This document shows, piece by piece, positions 41,374 through 50,202 of a stretch of DNA of 64,000 nucleotides (position 1 is the first letter of the stretch; every line of letters begins with the position of its first letter). This DNA comes from Chitinophaga sp. H8. GTDB lineage: Bacteria > Bacteroidota > Bacteroidia > Chitinophagales > Chitinophagaceae. The notes under the pieces were generated by a model. The model did no database searches. It had not been told where the DNA came from and saw only the letters and a program-made list of their open reading frames with translations. A program made the position numbers and the translations under genes. The DNA is taken from positions 2,940,906 through 3,004,905 of the forward strand of contig NZ_JBEXAC010000002.1 of the NCBI RefSeq assembly GCF_040567655.1, given 5' to 3'.

Positions 41374-44300
41374 ATGGGCAACTTTTTTGTAGCCATTTAT
41401 AATTTTTTTGAGCGGCATAAAGCAGCATTCTGGACGAGTGCCATTGCTTGTTTTTTGCTGGTGGGGTATTTTGCTTCAAAGATCCGGCTGGAGGAAGATA
41501 TTACCCGTATTCTTCCACAGGATAAAAAGCTGGATAAACTGCAGCAGGTATTCCAGGATTCCAAGTTTGCGGATAAGCTGATACTGACCATTTCCCAAAA
41601 AGATACTACACAGGAAGCACAGCCGGATAGCCTTACCGCATTTGCAGCTGAGATCAGTGCCCGTGCAGGGGAGCAGCTGGCTCCATACATTAAACAGATA
41701 CAGGCACAGGCAGAAGATGGTACTATCCTGGATCTGATGCAGGTGATCCAGGACCACTTACCCGTATTTCTGGAACCGCAGGATTATCAGCGTATAGATT
41801 CCCTGATAGCCCCGGCACAATTACAGCAGACACTGGAGAATAATTACCGTACAGTTATATCGCCGGCGGGGCTGGTACTGAAGAAGATGATACAGGCCGA
41901 TCCGGTAGGGATCTCCTGGCTGGGGATTAAAAAATTGCAGCAGCTGCAGTATGATGAGCAGTTTGAACTGTATGACGGATATATTCTGACCAGGGATCAC
42001 CGGCACCTGATGTTATTTATAACACCAGCCAACCCGCCCAGCGCTACTAAAGTGAATGCCACTTTTCTGCATGGAATGGATGGATTAATAGATAGTTTGC
42101 AGCAACAACATCCTGATATCAGTGCCAGCTATTTTGGTGGTACGGCAGTCTCTGCAGGCAATGCGCAGCAGTTGCGGCAGGATACCTTGTTAACGCAGGG
42201 CATTACAGTCGTATTACTGATTGTTTTGATAGGCTTGTTCTTTAAAAAGAAAAGAGCTCCATTGCTGGTAATGCTGCCCGTAGTTTTTGGGTGGTTGTTT
42301 TCGTTGGCCTGGGTATACCTCGTGAAAGGGCATATATCCGTAATCGCTCTGGGAGCAGGATCTGTAGTATTGGGCATTGCCGTAAATTATTCCCTGCACG
42401 TGTTTAATCATTACCGGCATTTGCCGGATATACGGGAGGTAATCAGGGACCTTGCCACCCCCATGACATTGGGCAGTTTTACCACGGTAGGCGGCTTTCT
42501 GTGCCTGCAGTTTGTGAAGTCTCCCATGCTGCAGGATGTTGGATTGTTTGCTGCGTTTAGCCTTATCGGGGCCGCATTATTTTCCCTGATCTTTTTACCC
42601 CATTGGATCGTGATGGGCCGCAAACCGGAGCAGGTACCCGTGCATCAGGATAATTGGCTGGACAGGTTATCGATGTACCGGCCGGAACGTAATAAATACC
42701 TCATAGCTGGCATATGCCTGTTAACCATCCTGTTCTTTTTTACCGCCAAAAAAGTGTCTTTTGAAAGTGATATGATGCGGATGAATTTCATGACGCCGGA
42801 ATTAAAGGCGGCAGAAACCAAGTTGAATCATATCAATGCTTATACGGCCCAGTCTGTATATGTAGTCACAGAAGGTAAAAATCTGGAAGCGGCGCTGGAA
42901 AACAGTGAGGCAATATTGCCTGTTATTCATCAGTTGCAGGAAAAGGGCATCGTAAAAAGATATACAGGAGTGCAGGGGTTACTATTGTCCGAGAAGGAGC
43001 AACAAGTACGTATCGCACGCTGGCAAAAATACTGGACACCGGAGAAGCAACAACAATTGTTGGCTTTTTTACGCAAGCAGGGGGTGGCAGCAGGATTCAG
43101 CGCTACCGCTTTTGACCCGTTTGAGCGGTTATTGGAGAAGCCATTTAACGTGATGCCTCCGGAAGCGTTGGAGGTTTTACGTAATGGTACCATGGGGGAT
43201 TTCATCACTGAAAAGAAGGGGATGACTTCACTGGTAACGTTGTTAAAAGTAGATCCGCAGCAGAAACAGGCAGTGTATACCGCTCTGGATCAGCAGGCAC
43301 ATACCACGGTATTAGATAAACAATATGCAGCCAACCGGCTGGTGGAAGTGATCCGTGATGAGTTTAACAGCATTGCCTGGATGACTTCTTTACTGGTGTT
43401 TTTTGCATTACTGATTTCTTATGGCAGGATAGAGCTGGCATTGATCACCTTTATCCCTATGCTGGTGAGCTGGGTGTGGATATTAGGGATTATGGGGCTG
43501 TTTGGTATTAAGTTCAATATTGTAAACATCATTCTCTCCACTTTCATTTTTGGGTTGGGAGATGATTACAGCATTTTTACAATGGATGGTTTATTGCAGG
43601 AGTATAAAACCGGCAAGAAACATCTGTCGTCTTTTAAATCATCTATTTTCCTTTCCGCGATTACTACCATACTGGGTCTGGGGGTATTGATATTTGCAGC
43701 GCACCCTTCGCTGAAATCCATTGCCCTGATTTCTATCATAGGTATCTGGTGTGTAGTATTGATTTCCCAGGTATTGATTCCTTTTCTTTTTAACTGGATG
43801 ATTACGAACCGGGTAAAAAGAGGTTGGGCACCATGGACATTTACGGGATGGACCCTTTCCGTTTTTTCGTTTACTTATTTTACGCTGGGTAGTTTTATCA
43901 TGACGGGCATCGGCTTTATATTACTGCGTTTAAATCCCTTTAATAAGGCAAAGGGGAGGTACCTGTTTCATGTAATATTGTCGAAGTATACCGGTTCGGT
44001 ATTGAACATTATGGGTAATGTGACTAAGCAGTCAATTAATCCATTAAACGAAAAGCTGGAAAAGCCCGCGGTGATTATCAGTAATCACCAGTCATTTCTG
44101 GATATCCTGGTATCCACTATGCAGCGGCCTAAAGTGATATTGCTGACAAACGAGTGGGTATGGCGTTCGCCGGTATTTGGAGCAGTAGTAAGAATGGCGG
44201 AGTACTATCCGGTAGCAGATGGCGCTGAAGATAGTATAGAACGGCTACGTAAGAAAGTGGAAGAAGGATATTCTATTGTAGTGTATCCGGAAGGCAGCCG

Positions 44301-45240
44301 CTCTCCTACAACCGCCATCCGCAGGTTTCATAAGGGCGCTTTCTATATTGCAGAACAACTGGGGCTGGATATTCTGCCGCTGATTATCCATGGTACTGCT
44401 TATACCATGAGCAAAAGTGATTTCCTGCTAAAGAATGGTACGGTAACCGTAAAATATTTGCCCCGTATTACTCCGGATAACAAAGACTATGGAGAAGGGT
44501 ATAGTGAGCGTACTAAAAAAATAAGCCGCTATTTCAGGCAACAGTATGAGTTGCTGCGGCAGGAAATAGAAGTACCCGCTTATTTCAGGGAGCAGTTGAA
44601 GTATAACTTTATCTATAAAGGGCCTATACTGGAATGGTACATGCGTATTAAAACAAAGCTGGAAGATAACTATGCACTGTTTCATCACCTGCTGCCATTA
44701 GAAGGACGCATATTGGATATTGGTTGTGGTTATGGATTTATGTCTTATATGCTACATTTTTTAGCGGCAGGGCGGCAGATCACCGGCATTGATTATGATG
44801 AAGAGAAGATTGCAACTGCCAATCATTGTTATCTGAAAGGAGAGCAGCTGAACTTTGTTTGTGCAGATATTACAGATTATAACTTCGGCAAGCAGGATGT
44901 ATTTATCATCAGCGACGTGATGCATTACCTGCTGCCCGAAGAGCAGGAACGTTTGTTACAACAATGCATTGCCCAGCTTGCGCCAGGAGGGATGATCCTC
45001 ATTAGGGATGGAGATGAGGATCTGAAGCGGCAGCATAAGAATACACGACTGACCGAATTATTTTCAACACGCATTATGGGTTTTAATAAAACGCAGCATA
45101 AGTTGTCGTTTTTTTCTGCTACGCAGATGAAAGCTTTAGTAAATAAATATGGAGCTACAATGGAGGCGGTGAATAATCCACGATATACCTCCAATGTAAT
45201 ATTTGTCATTAAAAAAATGCCGCAACAGCAATATGCATAA
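41374..45240 (+). CDS. RND/MMPL exporter fused to a PlsC-type acyltransferase and a methyltransferase
   Basis: 1288 aa in one uninterrupted frame. Residues 1-840 are an RND/MMPL transporter: first helix, large periplasmic loop, helices around 270-420, second loop, and helices around 670-830 with GLGDDYSIFTMDG near 728. Residues about 890-1070 form a PlsC-like acyltransferase with NHQSFLDILVS (~905) and VYPEGSRSP (~970). Residues about 1100-1285 are a SAM methyltransferase with RILDIGCGYGFMSYML (~1113). Separate proteins do these jobs in many aryl polyene clusters. It probably exports and acylates the pigment. Confidence 0.85.
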   Translation: MGNFFVAIYNFFERHKAAFWTSAIACFLLVGYFASKIRLEEDITRILPQDKKLDKLQQVFQDSKFADKLILTISQKDTTQEAQPDSLTAFAAEISARAGEQLAPYIKQIQAQAEDGTILDLMQVIQDHLPVFLEPQDYQRIDSLIAPAQLQQTLENNYRTVISPAGLVLKKMIQADPVGISWLGIKKLQQLQYDEQFELYDGYILTRDHRHLMLFITPANPPSATKVNATFLHGMDGLIDSLQQQHPDISASYFGGTAVSAGNAQQLRQDTLLTQGITVVLLIVLIGLFFKKKRAPLLVMLPVVFGWLFSLAWVYLVKGHISVIALGAGSVVLGIAVNYSLHVFNHYRHLPDIREVIRDLATPMTLGSFTTVGGFLCLQFVKSPMLQDVGLFAAFSLIGAALFSLIFLPHWIVMGRKPEQVPVHQDNWLDRLSMYRPERNKYLIAGICLLTILFFFTAKKVSFESDMMRMNFMTPELKAAETKLNHINAYTAQSVYVVTEGKNLEAALENSEAILPVIHQLQEKGIVKRYTGVQGLLLSEKEQQVRIARWQKYWTPEKQQQLLAFLRKQGVAAGFSATAFDPFERLLEKPFNVMPPEALEVLRNGTMGDFITEKKGMTSLVTLLKVDPQQKQAVYTALDQQAHTTVLDKQYAANRLVEVIRDEFNSIAWMTSLLVFFALLISYGRIELALITFIPMLVSWVWILGIMGLFGIKFNIVNIILSTFIFGLGDDYSIFTMDGLLQEYKTGKKHLSSFKSSIFLSAITTILGLGVLIFAAHPSLKSIALISIIGIWCVVLISQVLIPFLFNWMITNRVKRGWAPWTFTGWTLSVFSFTYFTLGSFIMTGIGFILLRLNPFNKAKGRYLFHVILSKYTGSVLNIMGNVTKQSINPLNEKLEKPAVIISNHQSFLDILVSTMQRPKVILLTNEWVWRSPVFGAVVRMAEYYPVADGAEDSIERLRKKVEEGYSIVVYPEGSRSPTTAIRRFHKGAFYIAEQLGLDILPLIIHGTAYTMSKSDFLLKNGTVTVKYLPRITPDNKDYGEGYSERTKKISRYFRQQYELLRQEIEVPAYFREQLKYNFIYKGPILEWYMRIKTKLEDNYALFHHLLPLEGRILDIGCGYGFMSYMLHFLAAGRQITGIDYDEEKIATANHCYLKGEQLNFVCADITDYNFGKQDVFIISDVMHYLLPEEQERLLQQCIAQLAPGGMILIRDGDEDLKRQHKNTRLTELFSTRIMGFNKTQHKLSFFSATQMKALVNKYGATMEAVNNPRYTSNVIFVIKKMPQQQYA

Positions 45241-46741
45241 CTATGACGTGATCATAATAGGCAGTGGGTTGGGAGGGCTGGTATGTGGTGCTTTGTTAAG
45301 CAAGCATGGGTACCGGGTATGCATATTTGAAAAGAATAAACAAATAGGTGGCAGTCTGCAAACCTATGCCCGTAATAAAGTAATCTTTGACTCCGGTGTG
45401 CATTACATTGGCGGGTTGGCCCAGGGAGAACATTTGTATAAGGTGTTTGACTATCTGGGCATCATGGAGAAGTTGAAGCTAAAACGGCTGGACCGTAATG
45501 GCTTTGACCGCATTACTTTTAAAGATGATAAGGGGGAATATAGACTGGCGCAGGGATACGACAATTTTATTGCGCAGTTGTTGCCTGATTTTCCTGACGA
45601 ACGGGCAGCACTAAATGCTTATGTACATGAAATGCAGGAGGTCTGCAGCCGGTTTCCCTTATATAACCTGAGAGCCGGGCATTACCAGGAAAAGGAAAGT
45701 GTATTACATGTGGGTACGGTAGATTTTTTACGTACCATCACCAGTAATGAACGATTACAAAACGTATTGGCAGGCAATAATCTCTTATATGCAGGGGTGG
45801 CAGACAAAACGCCATTTTATATTCATGCACTGGTATTAAACAGCTACATTCAAAGTGCATGGAAATGTGTAGATGGCGGTTCCCAGATAGGAAAGTGGCT
45901 AAGCCGCTGCATTACTGAAAATGGCGGGACTATTATCCGTAATATGGCAGTCAGAAATATTGTGGGAGATGGTAACCGGGTAGATCATATCAGGCTGGCT
46001 GATGGCCGGGAGGTAAAAGGAGATCATTTCATTTCCAATTTGCATCCGGCGCAAACGGTAGCTATGACAGAGAGCGACTTATTGCACAGTGCTTTCCGCC
46101 GGCGTATGCAGGGGCTGGAAAACACGGTAGCGCCTTTTGTATTGAACATCGTGTTAAAACCAGGGCGTTTTCCTTATCTGGATTACAACTATTACTATCA
46201 TGATACACCGGATGCCTGGGCAGGCACCAGCTATCATACAGATAACTGGCCACTTACTTATGCCTTGTTCGCTTCTGCCGGGTCCAGGCAGGATAAATAT
46301 GCAGACAGTGTATCCATCATGACGTACATGCGCTATGAGGAGGTAGCTCCCTGGAAGGATACCTTTAATACAGTGTTATCGGAGAATAACAGAGGCGCCG
46401 ATTATGATGCTTTCAAGATGGCGCGGGCAGAGCGGCTGCTGGATGTGGTGGAAAAGAAGCACCCTGGATTCCGTGATTGTATCCAAACTTACTATGTCGC
46501 CACCCCGTTATCTTTCCGTGATTATCTGGGCATAGCAGATGGCAGCATGTATGGGGTGCAGAAGGATTACCGTGATCCGATCCGTACGATGGTGGCCACC
46601 CGGACAAAACTGTCAAATTTGTATCTTACCGGTCAGAATCTGAACCTGCATGGTATACTGGGCGTTACTATCAGCGCTGTGCTAACCTGTTCAGAATTAT
46701 TGGGGATGGAATACCTGGTAGACCAGATTAATAAGAAATAA
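45233..46741 (+). CDS. CrtI/phytoene-desaturase-like FAD oxidoreductase
   Basis: 502 aa from the ATG at 45233 (MHNYDVIIIGSGLGGLVCGA), overlapping the exporter gene by 8 bp; ten earlier codons are open but precede the FAD motif. Features: GSGLGGL, then FEKNKQIGGSLQTYAR, VIFDSGVHYIGG, and near the C-terminus NLYLTGQNLNLHGILGVTIS, the FAD-binding end of the carotene desaturase/isomerase family. It could desaturate or isomerise the polyene or act on the resorcinol part. No other carotenoid genes are nearby. Confidence 0.85.
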   Translation: MHNYDVIIIGSGLGGLVCGALLSKHGYRVCIFEKNKQIGGSLQTYARNKVIFDSGVHYIGGLAQGEHLYKVFDYLGIMEKLKLKRLDRNGFDRITFKDDKGEYRLAQGYDNFIAQLLPDFPDERAALNAYVHEMQEVCSRFPLYNLRAGHYQEKESVLHVGTVDFLRTITSNERLQNVLAGNNLLYAGVADKTPFYIHALVLNSYIQSAWKCVDGGSQIGKWLSRCITENGGTIIRNMAVRNIVGDGNRVDHIRLADGREVKGDHFISNLHPAQTVAMTESDLLHSAFRRRMQGLENTVAPFVLNIVLKPGRFPYLDYNYYYHDTPDAWAGTSYHTDNWPLTYALFASAGSRQDKYADSVSIMTYMRYEEVAPWKDTFNTVLSENNRGADYDAFKMARAERLLDVVEKKHPGFRDCIQTYYVATPLSFRDYLGIADGSMYGVQKDYRDPIRTMVATRTKLSNLYLTGQNLNLHGILGVTISAVLTCSELLGMEYLVDQINKK

Positions 46742-46784
46742 GGCATATCAGTAACATTTGATTTTTAACTTTTAATATTTTCTT

Positions 46785-48449
46785 TTGAAAAAACAGCGTA
46801 GCGGTTGGCGGAAATTGGGGCGTATCCTGTTGTTTATCGCAGGAGGGTTTATTGTTTTATTGATTGCATTGGCGGTTTACCTGGTGTCTGTATCGCATAT
46901 TGATCCCCCCAAGGTGGCGGATAAACATGCTTTACAACTGGAGCGGCATCAGCTGGATACGCTTTGTTATACTATTGGAGACAACTGGTTCCGTAAGAGC
47001 AATAGTGGATTATATGAACTGTATGTAGCAGGGGATGCCTTTGAAAGAGGCGTGATTAATGGTAAGCTGACAGCGGAACTGGTGAAAAGACAAGAAGATC
47101 ATTTTGTAGCACAGATCAAACAGATGATTCCTTCCACATCCTATCTGCACTTCCTGAAGTATTTCATTGGCTGGTTTAACCGCCATCTGAGTGAAAATGT
47201 GATTGACGAATATAAGCAGGAAATTTATGGGGTGTCTTTTTCCGCATCAGACCAATATGATTATATAGGGACTAACTATGAGCGTATCATGAATTACCAT
47301 GCAGCGCATGATATAGGGCATGCTTTGCAAAGCATGGCATTGGTGGGCTGTACTTCTTTCGCTACCTGGGATGATCATTCAGCTGATAGTAATCTGATTA
47401 TAGGGCGGAATTTTGATTTTTATGTGGGCGATAAATTTGCGGAAGAAAAGATCGTTGCATTTTATCAGCCCAAAGCCGGGCACCGTTTTATGATGGTTAC
47501 CTGGGCCGGATTTACAGGGGTAGTATCAGGCATGAATGAGCATGGATTAACGGTAACCATTAATGCCGCAAAAACAAGTGTGCCGGATGGATCAGCTACA
47601 CCGGTATCACTGGTAGCCAGGGAAATACTGCAATATGCGCGTAATATCCGGGAAGCATGGGCCATTGCGGAAAAACGGAAGATGTTTGTATCTGAATCCT
47701 TCCTGATCGGATCTGCCGAAGATAATCGCGCTGTAGTGATTGAAAAAACACCGGAAGGAATGGACCTGTATGACCCAAAACAACATTTTATCACTTGTAC
47801 CAATCACTTCCAGGGAGATACGCTGGGAAAACTGGCGTCTAATCAGGAACAGATAAAGGAAAGTGCATCAGCTTACCGGTATGAGCGATTAACGGAGCTA
47901 CTGCAACAGAAAGGACCTAATACCGTACAGAAAACAGTAGATATTTTACGTGACCGTTATGGTGTGCACAATAAGGATATCGGTATGGGCAACGAGAAAG
48001 CGATCAACCAGTTTATCGCCCATCACGCCATTGTATTTGAACCCGGAAAAAGAATGGTGTGGGTATCTACTGCTCCCTGGCAGCTGGGACAGTTTGTTGC
48101 CTATGACCTGAATAAAATATTTGGGATGCATGGATTGTCGGCAAATCATGAAGTATATGACAGTGCGCAAAACATTGCAGCAGACCCATTTTTACAGACG
48201 AAAGACTACCAGTCATTTGTTACGTACCGGGAGCTGAAGGAACAGATCAGGCAGGGAAAACAGGTGGATATCGCCGCGTTGATTGCCTCTAATCCTGAAT
48301 TTTATCATACCTATGTACTGGCAGGGGATTATGAATTTAAACGGGGAAATTTAGCGAAAGCGAAAGTATATTATGAAACCGCATTAACAAAGGTAATTGC
48401 TACGAAAGGAGAAGAAGATCATATCAGAAAACAACTGGAAAAGTTATGA
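46785..48449 (+). CDS. C45-like Ntn hydrolase / acyltransferase, membrane-anchored
   Basis: 554 aa from a TTG, with one N-terminal membrane helix (IAGGFIVLLIALAVYLV). The Ntn-hydrolase core starts at the Gly-Cys pair VGCTSFATWDD (C189), the self-cleavage site of the penicillin acyltransferase family, followed by LIIGRNFDFYVGDKF, WAGFTGVVSGMNEHGLTVTI and NHFQGDT. The C-terminus has a TPR-like tail (YEFKRGNLAKAKVYYETAL). C45 enzymes hydrolyse or transfer acyl groups on amides and esters, so it is a candidate for forming or trimming the pigment's ester bond. It overlaps acpS by 4 bp. Confidence 0.8.
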   Translation: MKKQRSGWRKLGRILLFIAGGFIVLLIALAVYLVSVSHIDPPKVADKHALQLERHQLDTLCYTIGDNWFRKSNSGLYELYVAGDAFERGVINGKLTAELVKRQEDHFVAQIKQMIPSTSYLHFLKYFIGWFNRHLSENVIDEYKQEIYGVSFSASDQYDYIGTNYERIMNYHAAHDIGHALQSMALVGCTSFATWDDHSADSNLIIGRNFDFYVGDKFAEEKIVAFYQPKAGHRFMMVTWAGFTGVVSGMNEHGLTVTINAAKTSVPDGSATPVSLVAREILQYARNIREAWAIAEKRKMFVSESFLIGSAEDNRAVVIEKTPEGMDLYDPKQHFITCTNHFQGDTLGKLASNQEQIKESASAYRYERLTELLQQKGPNTVQKTVDILRDRYGVHNKDIGMGNEKAINQFIAHHAIVFEPGKRMVWVSTAPWQLGQFVAYDLNKIFGMHGLSANHEVYDSAQNIAADPFLQTKDYQSFVTYRELKEQIRQGKQVDIAALIASNPEFYHTYVLAGDYEFKRGNLAKAKVYYETALTKVIATKGEEDHIRKQLEKL

Positions 48450-48823
48450 TTACAGGTATTGGTACGGATATCGTAGAAGTAGACCGTGTAGCGGAAAAGA
48501 TCATGAAAGGAAATGGCTTCCGGGAGATGATCTTTACCCCGCATGAAATAGCCTATTGTGAAAAGCAGGGAGGCAAGTATGAGAGCTATGCAGCACGTTT
48601 TGCCGCCAAGGAAGCTCTGCTGAAGGCATTAGGTACCGGATGGGGTAATGGAAATATCAATTTTGATGAGATTGAAACCAGGAATAACAGTGTTGGGAAA
48701 CCTGAATTGTATCTGGTCGGGAATGCAGCGGCCCAGTATGAACTGCTAAAAATAAAAAAGATATTTGTTTCTTTATCCCATGTAAAAACAACCGCTATTG
48801 CTATGGTAATAGTGGAAAGCTGA
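48446..48823 (+). CDS. acpS: holo-[acyl carrier protein] synthase
   Basis: 125 aa, AcpS-type phosphopantetheinyl transferase. Motifs ITGIGTDIVEVDRV (Asp8) and RFAAKEALLKALGTG (Glu56, Lys60) bind Mg-CoA. It converts apo-ACP to holo-ACP. A copy embedded in the pigment operon probably activates the two ACPs encoded here. Whether it is also the cell's only AcpS cannot be told. Confidence 0.9.
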   Translation: MITGIGTDIVEVDRVAEKIMKGNGFREMIFTPHEIAYCEKQGGKYESYAARFAAKEALLKALGTGWGNGNINFDEIETRNNSVGKPELYLVGNAAAQYELLKIKKIFVSLSHVKTTAIAMVIVES

Positions 48824-48860
48824 TACCAGGCGTGTGAAGATTATATAAAGCGTAAACATT

Positions 48861-50159
48861 ATGTACATACCAGATATTGAATTACGATCAAAAGATACCA
48901 TCAGACAATACCAGCAAAAGGAAGTGCTGCATCTGCTGGGGTACCTGCGTCAGTTTTCACCTTTTTACAAGGCATGGTTTGCACAGCATAATGTACGCTT
49001 GGAAGAGATTACTTCATTAGAAGAGCTGAGCAGGATTCCTCCCGTAACAAAAGAAGACCTGCAGGAGCATAACTGGGATTTTTTATGTGTGGATAAAAGC
49101 AAAATTGCGGAATATACTACCACTTCCGGTACATTGGGAAAACCCGTGATTATTGCGTTGACGGAAAAGGATTTGCAGCGCCTCACGTACAATGAATATA
49201 TTTCTTTTTGTTGTGCAGATGGCACTGCACACGATGTGTACCAGCTGATGCTTACCCTCGACCGGCAGTTTATGGCAGGAATGGCCTACTATTCCGGGAT
49301 ACGTAAATTGGGCGCAGGTGTACTGAGGGTAGGACCGGGTGTGCCATCCCTGCAGTGGGAGAACATCCGCCGTATACAGCCTTCCGTTATAGTAGCGGTA
49401 CCTTCCTTTATTGTAAAGCTTATTGCCTTTGCAAAAGAACATCATATAGATATTAATGCTTCTTCTGTTAAAAAGGCCGTTTGTATAGGAGAAAACATCC
49501 GTAATGTAGATTTTTCCCTGAATGTACTGGGTAAGCGGATTACGGAACAATGGAATATACAGTTGTATTCTACTTATGCTTCTACAGAGATGCAAACCGC
49601 CTTTACAGAATGTAAAGCCGGACAGGGGGGGCATCAGCATCCTGAGTTGTTGTATGTAGAGTTGCTGGATGATAATAATCAGCCGGTAGCGCCAGGAGAA
49701 GAGGGAGAGGTAACCATTACTACCCTGGGGGTAGAAGGGATGCCGCTGTTAAGATATAAAACCGGTGATATTTGCCGGCATTATACCGAAAGCTGTGTAT
49801 GCGGACGCAATACGTTGCGGTTGTCGCCGGTGATAGGGCGCAAAAAACAAATGATCAAGTATAAAGGCACTACTTTGTACCCACCGGCGCTTTTTGATTT
49901 ACTGAATGAGATGGAAGAGGTAAAGGAATTTGTGGTGGAGGTGTTTTCCAATGAAATAGGAACAGATGAAATACTATTGCACTTGTGGCCATTGGAAGAG
50001 TCGGAAGAAATGGATCGTAAGATAAAATCTTACCTGCAGGCTAAATTGCGCGTTATACCACAGGTCCGTTATTGCGGCCAGACTGAAATTATAAAGATGC
50101 AAATGCCGGAAGGTAGCCGGAAACCTGTGAAATTTGTGGATAACCGGGGTAAAATATAA
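48861..50159 (+). CDS. adenylate-forming ligase (phenylacetate-CoA ligase-like)
   Basis: 432 aa. The AMP-binding P-loop motif is YTTTSGTLGKPVIIALTEKD near residue 85; then YSTYASTEMQTAFTEC, GEEGEVTITTLGVEGMPLLR and YKTGDIC, with a C-terminal lid domain ending KMQMPEGSRKPVKF. A Cys-rich motif CRHYTESCVCGRNTLR may bind a metal, as in PaaK relatives. It probably activates 4-coumarate from the ammonia-lyase and loads an ACP or CoA (ApeH-like role). It is the last clear gene of the pigment operon. Confidence 0.82.
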   Translation: MYIPDIELRSKDTIRQYQQKEVLHLLGYLRQFSPFYKAWFAQHNVRLEEITSLEELSRIPPVTKEDLQEHNWDFLCVDKSKIAEYTTTSGTLGKPVIIALTEKDLQRLTYNEYISFCCADGTAHDVYQLMLTLDRQFMAGMAYYSGIRKLGAGVLRVGPGVPSLQWENIRRIQPSVIVAVPSFIVKLIAFAKEHHIDINASSVKKAVCIGENIRNVDFSLNVLGKRITEQWNIQLYSTYASTEMQTAFTECKAGQGGHQHPELLYVELLDDNNQPVAPGEEGEVTITTLGVEGMPLLRYKTGDICRHYTESCVCGRNTLRLSPVIGRKKQMIKYKGTTLYPPALFDLLNEMEEVKEFVVEVFSNEIGTDEILLHLWPLEESEEMDRKIKSYLQAKLRVIPQVRYCGQTEIIKMQMPEGSRKPVKFVDNRGKI

Positions 50160-50166
50160 ACCCCGG
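50144..50166 (+). terminator. weak stem-loop at the end of the ligase gene
   Basis: CCGGGGT (50144-50150) pairs with ACCCCGG (50160-50166) across a 9-nt A/T loop. It overlaps the ligase stop codon and is followed by a T/A-rich run rather than a clean T tract. It may mark the end of the pigment transcript. Confidence 0.3.
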
Positions 50167-50202
50167 AATATATATCTTTAAAGGAGCCATTAAATTTATT
50201 TC

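Noticed and set aside
45233..46741. Carotenoid biosynthesis locus based on the CrtI-like gene
   Set aside because: No phytoene synthase, cyclase or isoprenoid genes are present; the context is type II polyketide.
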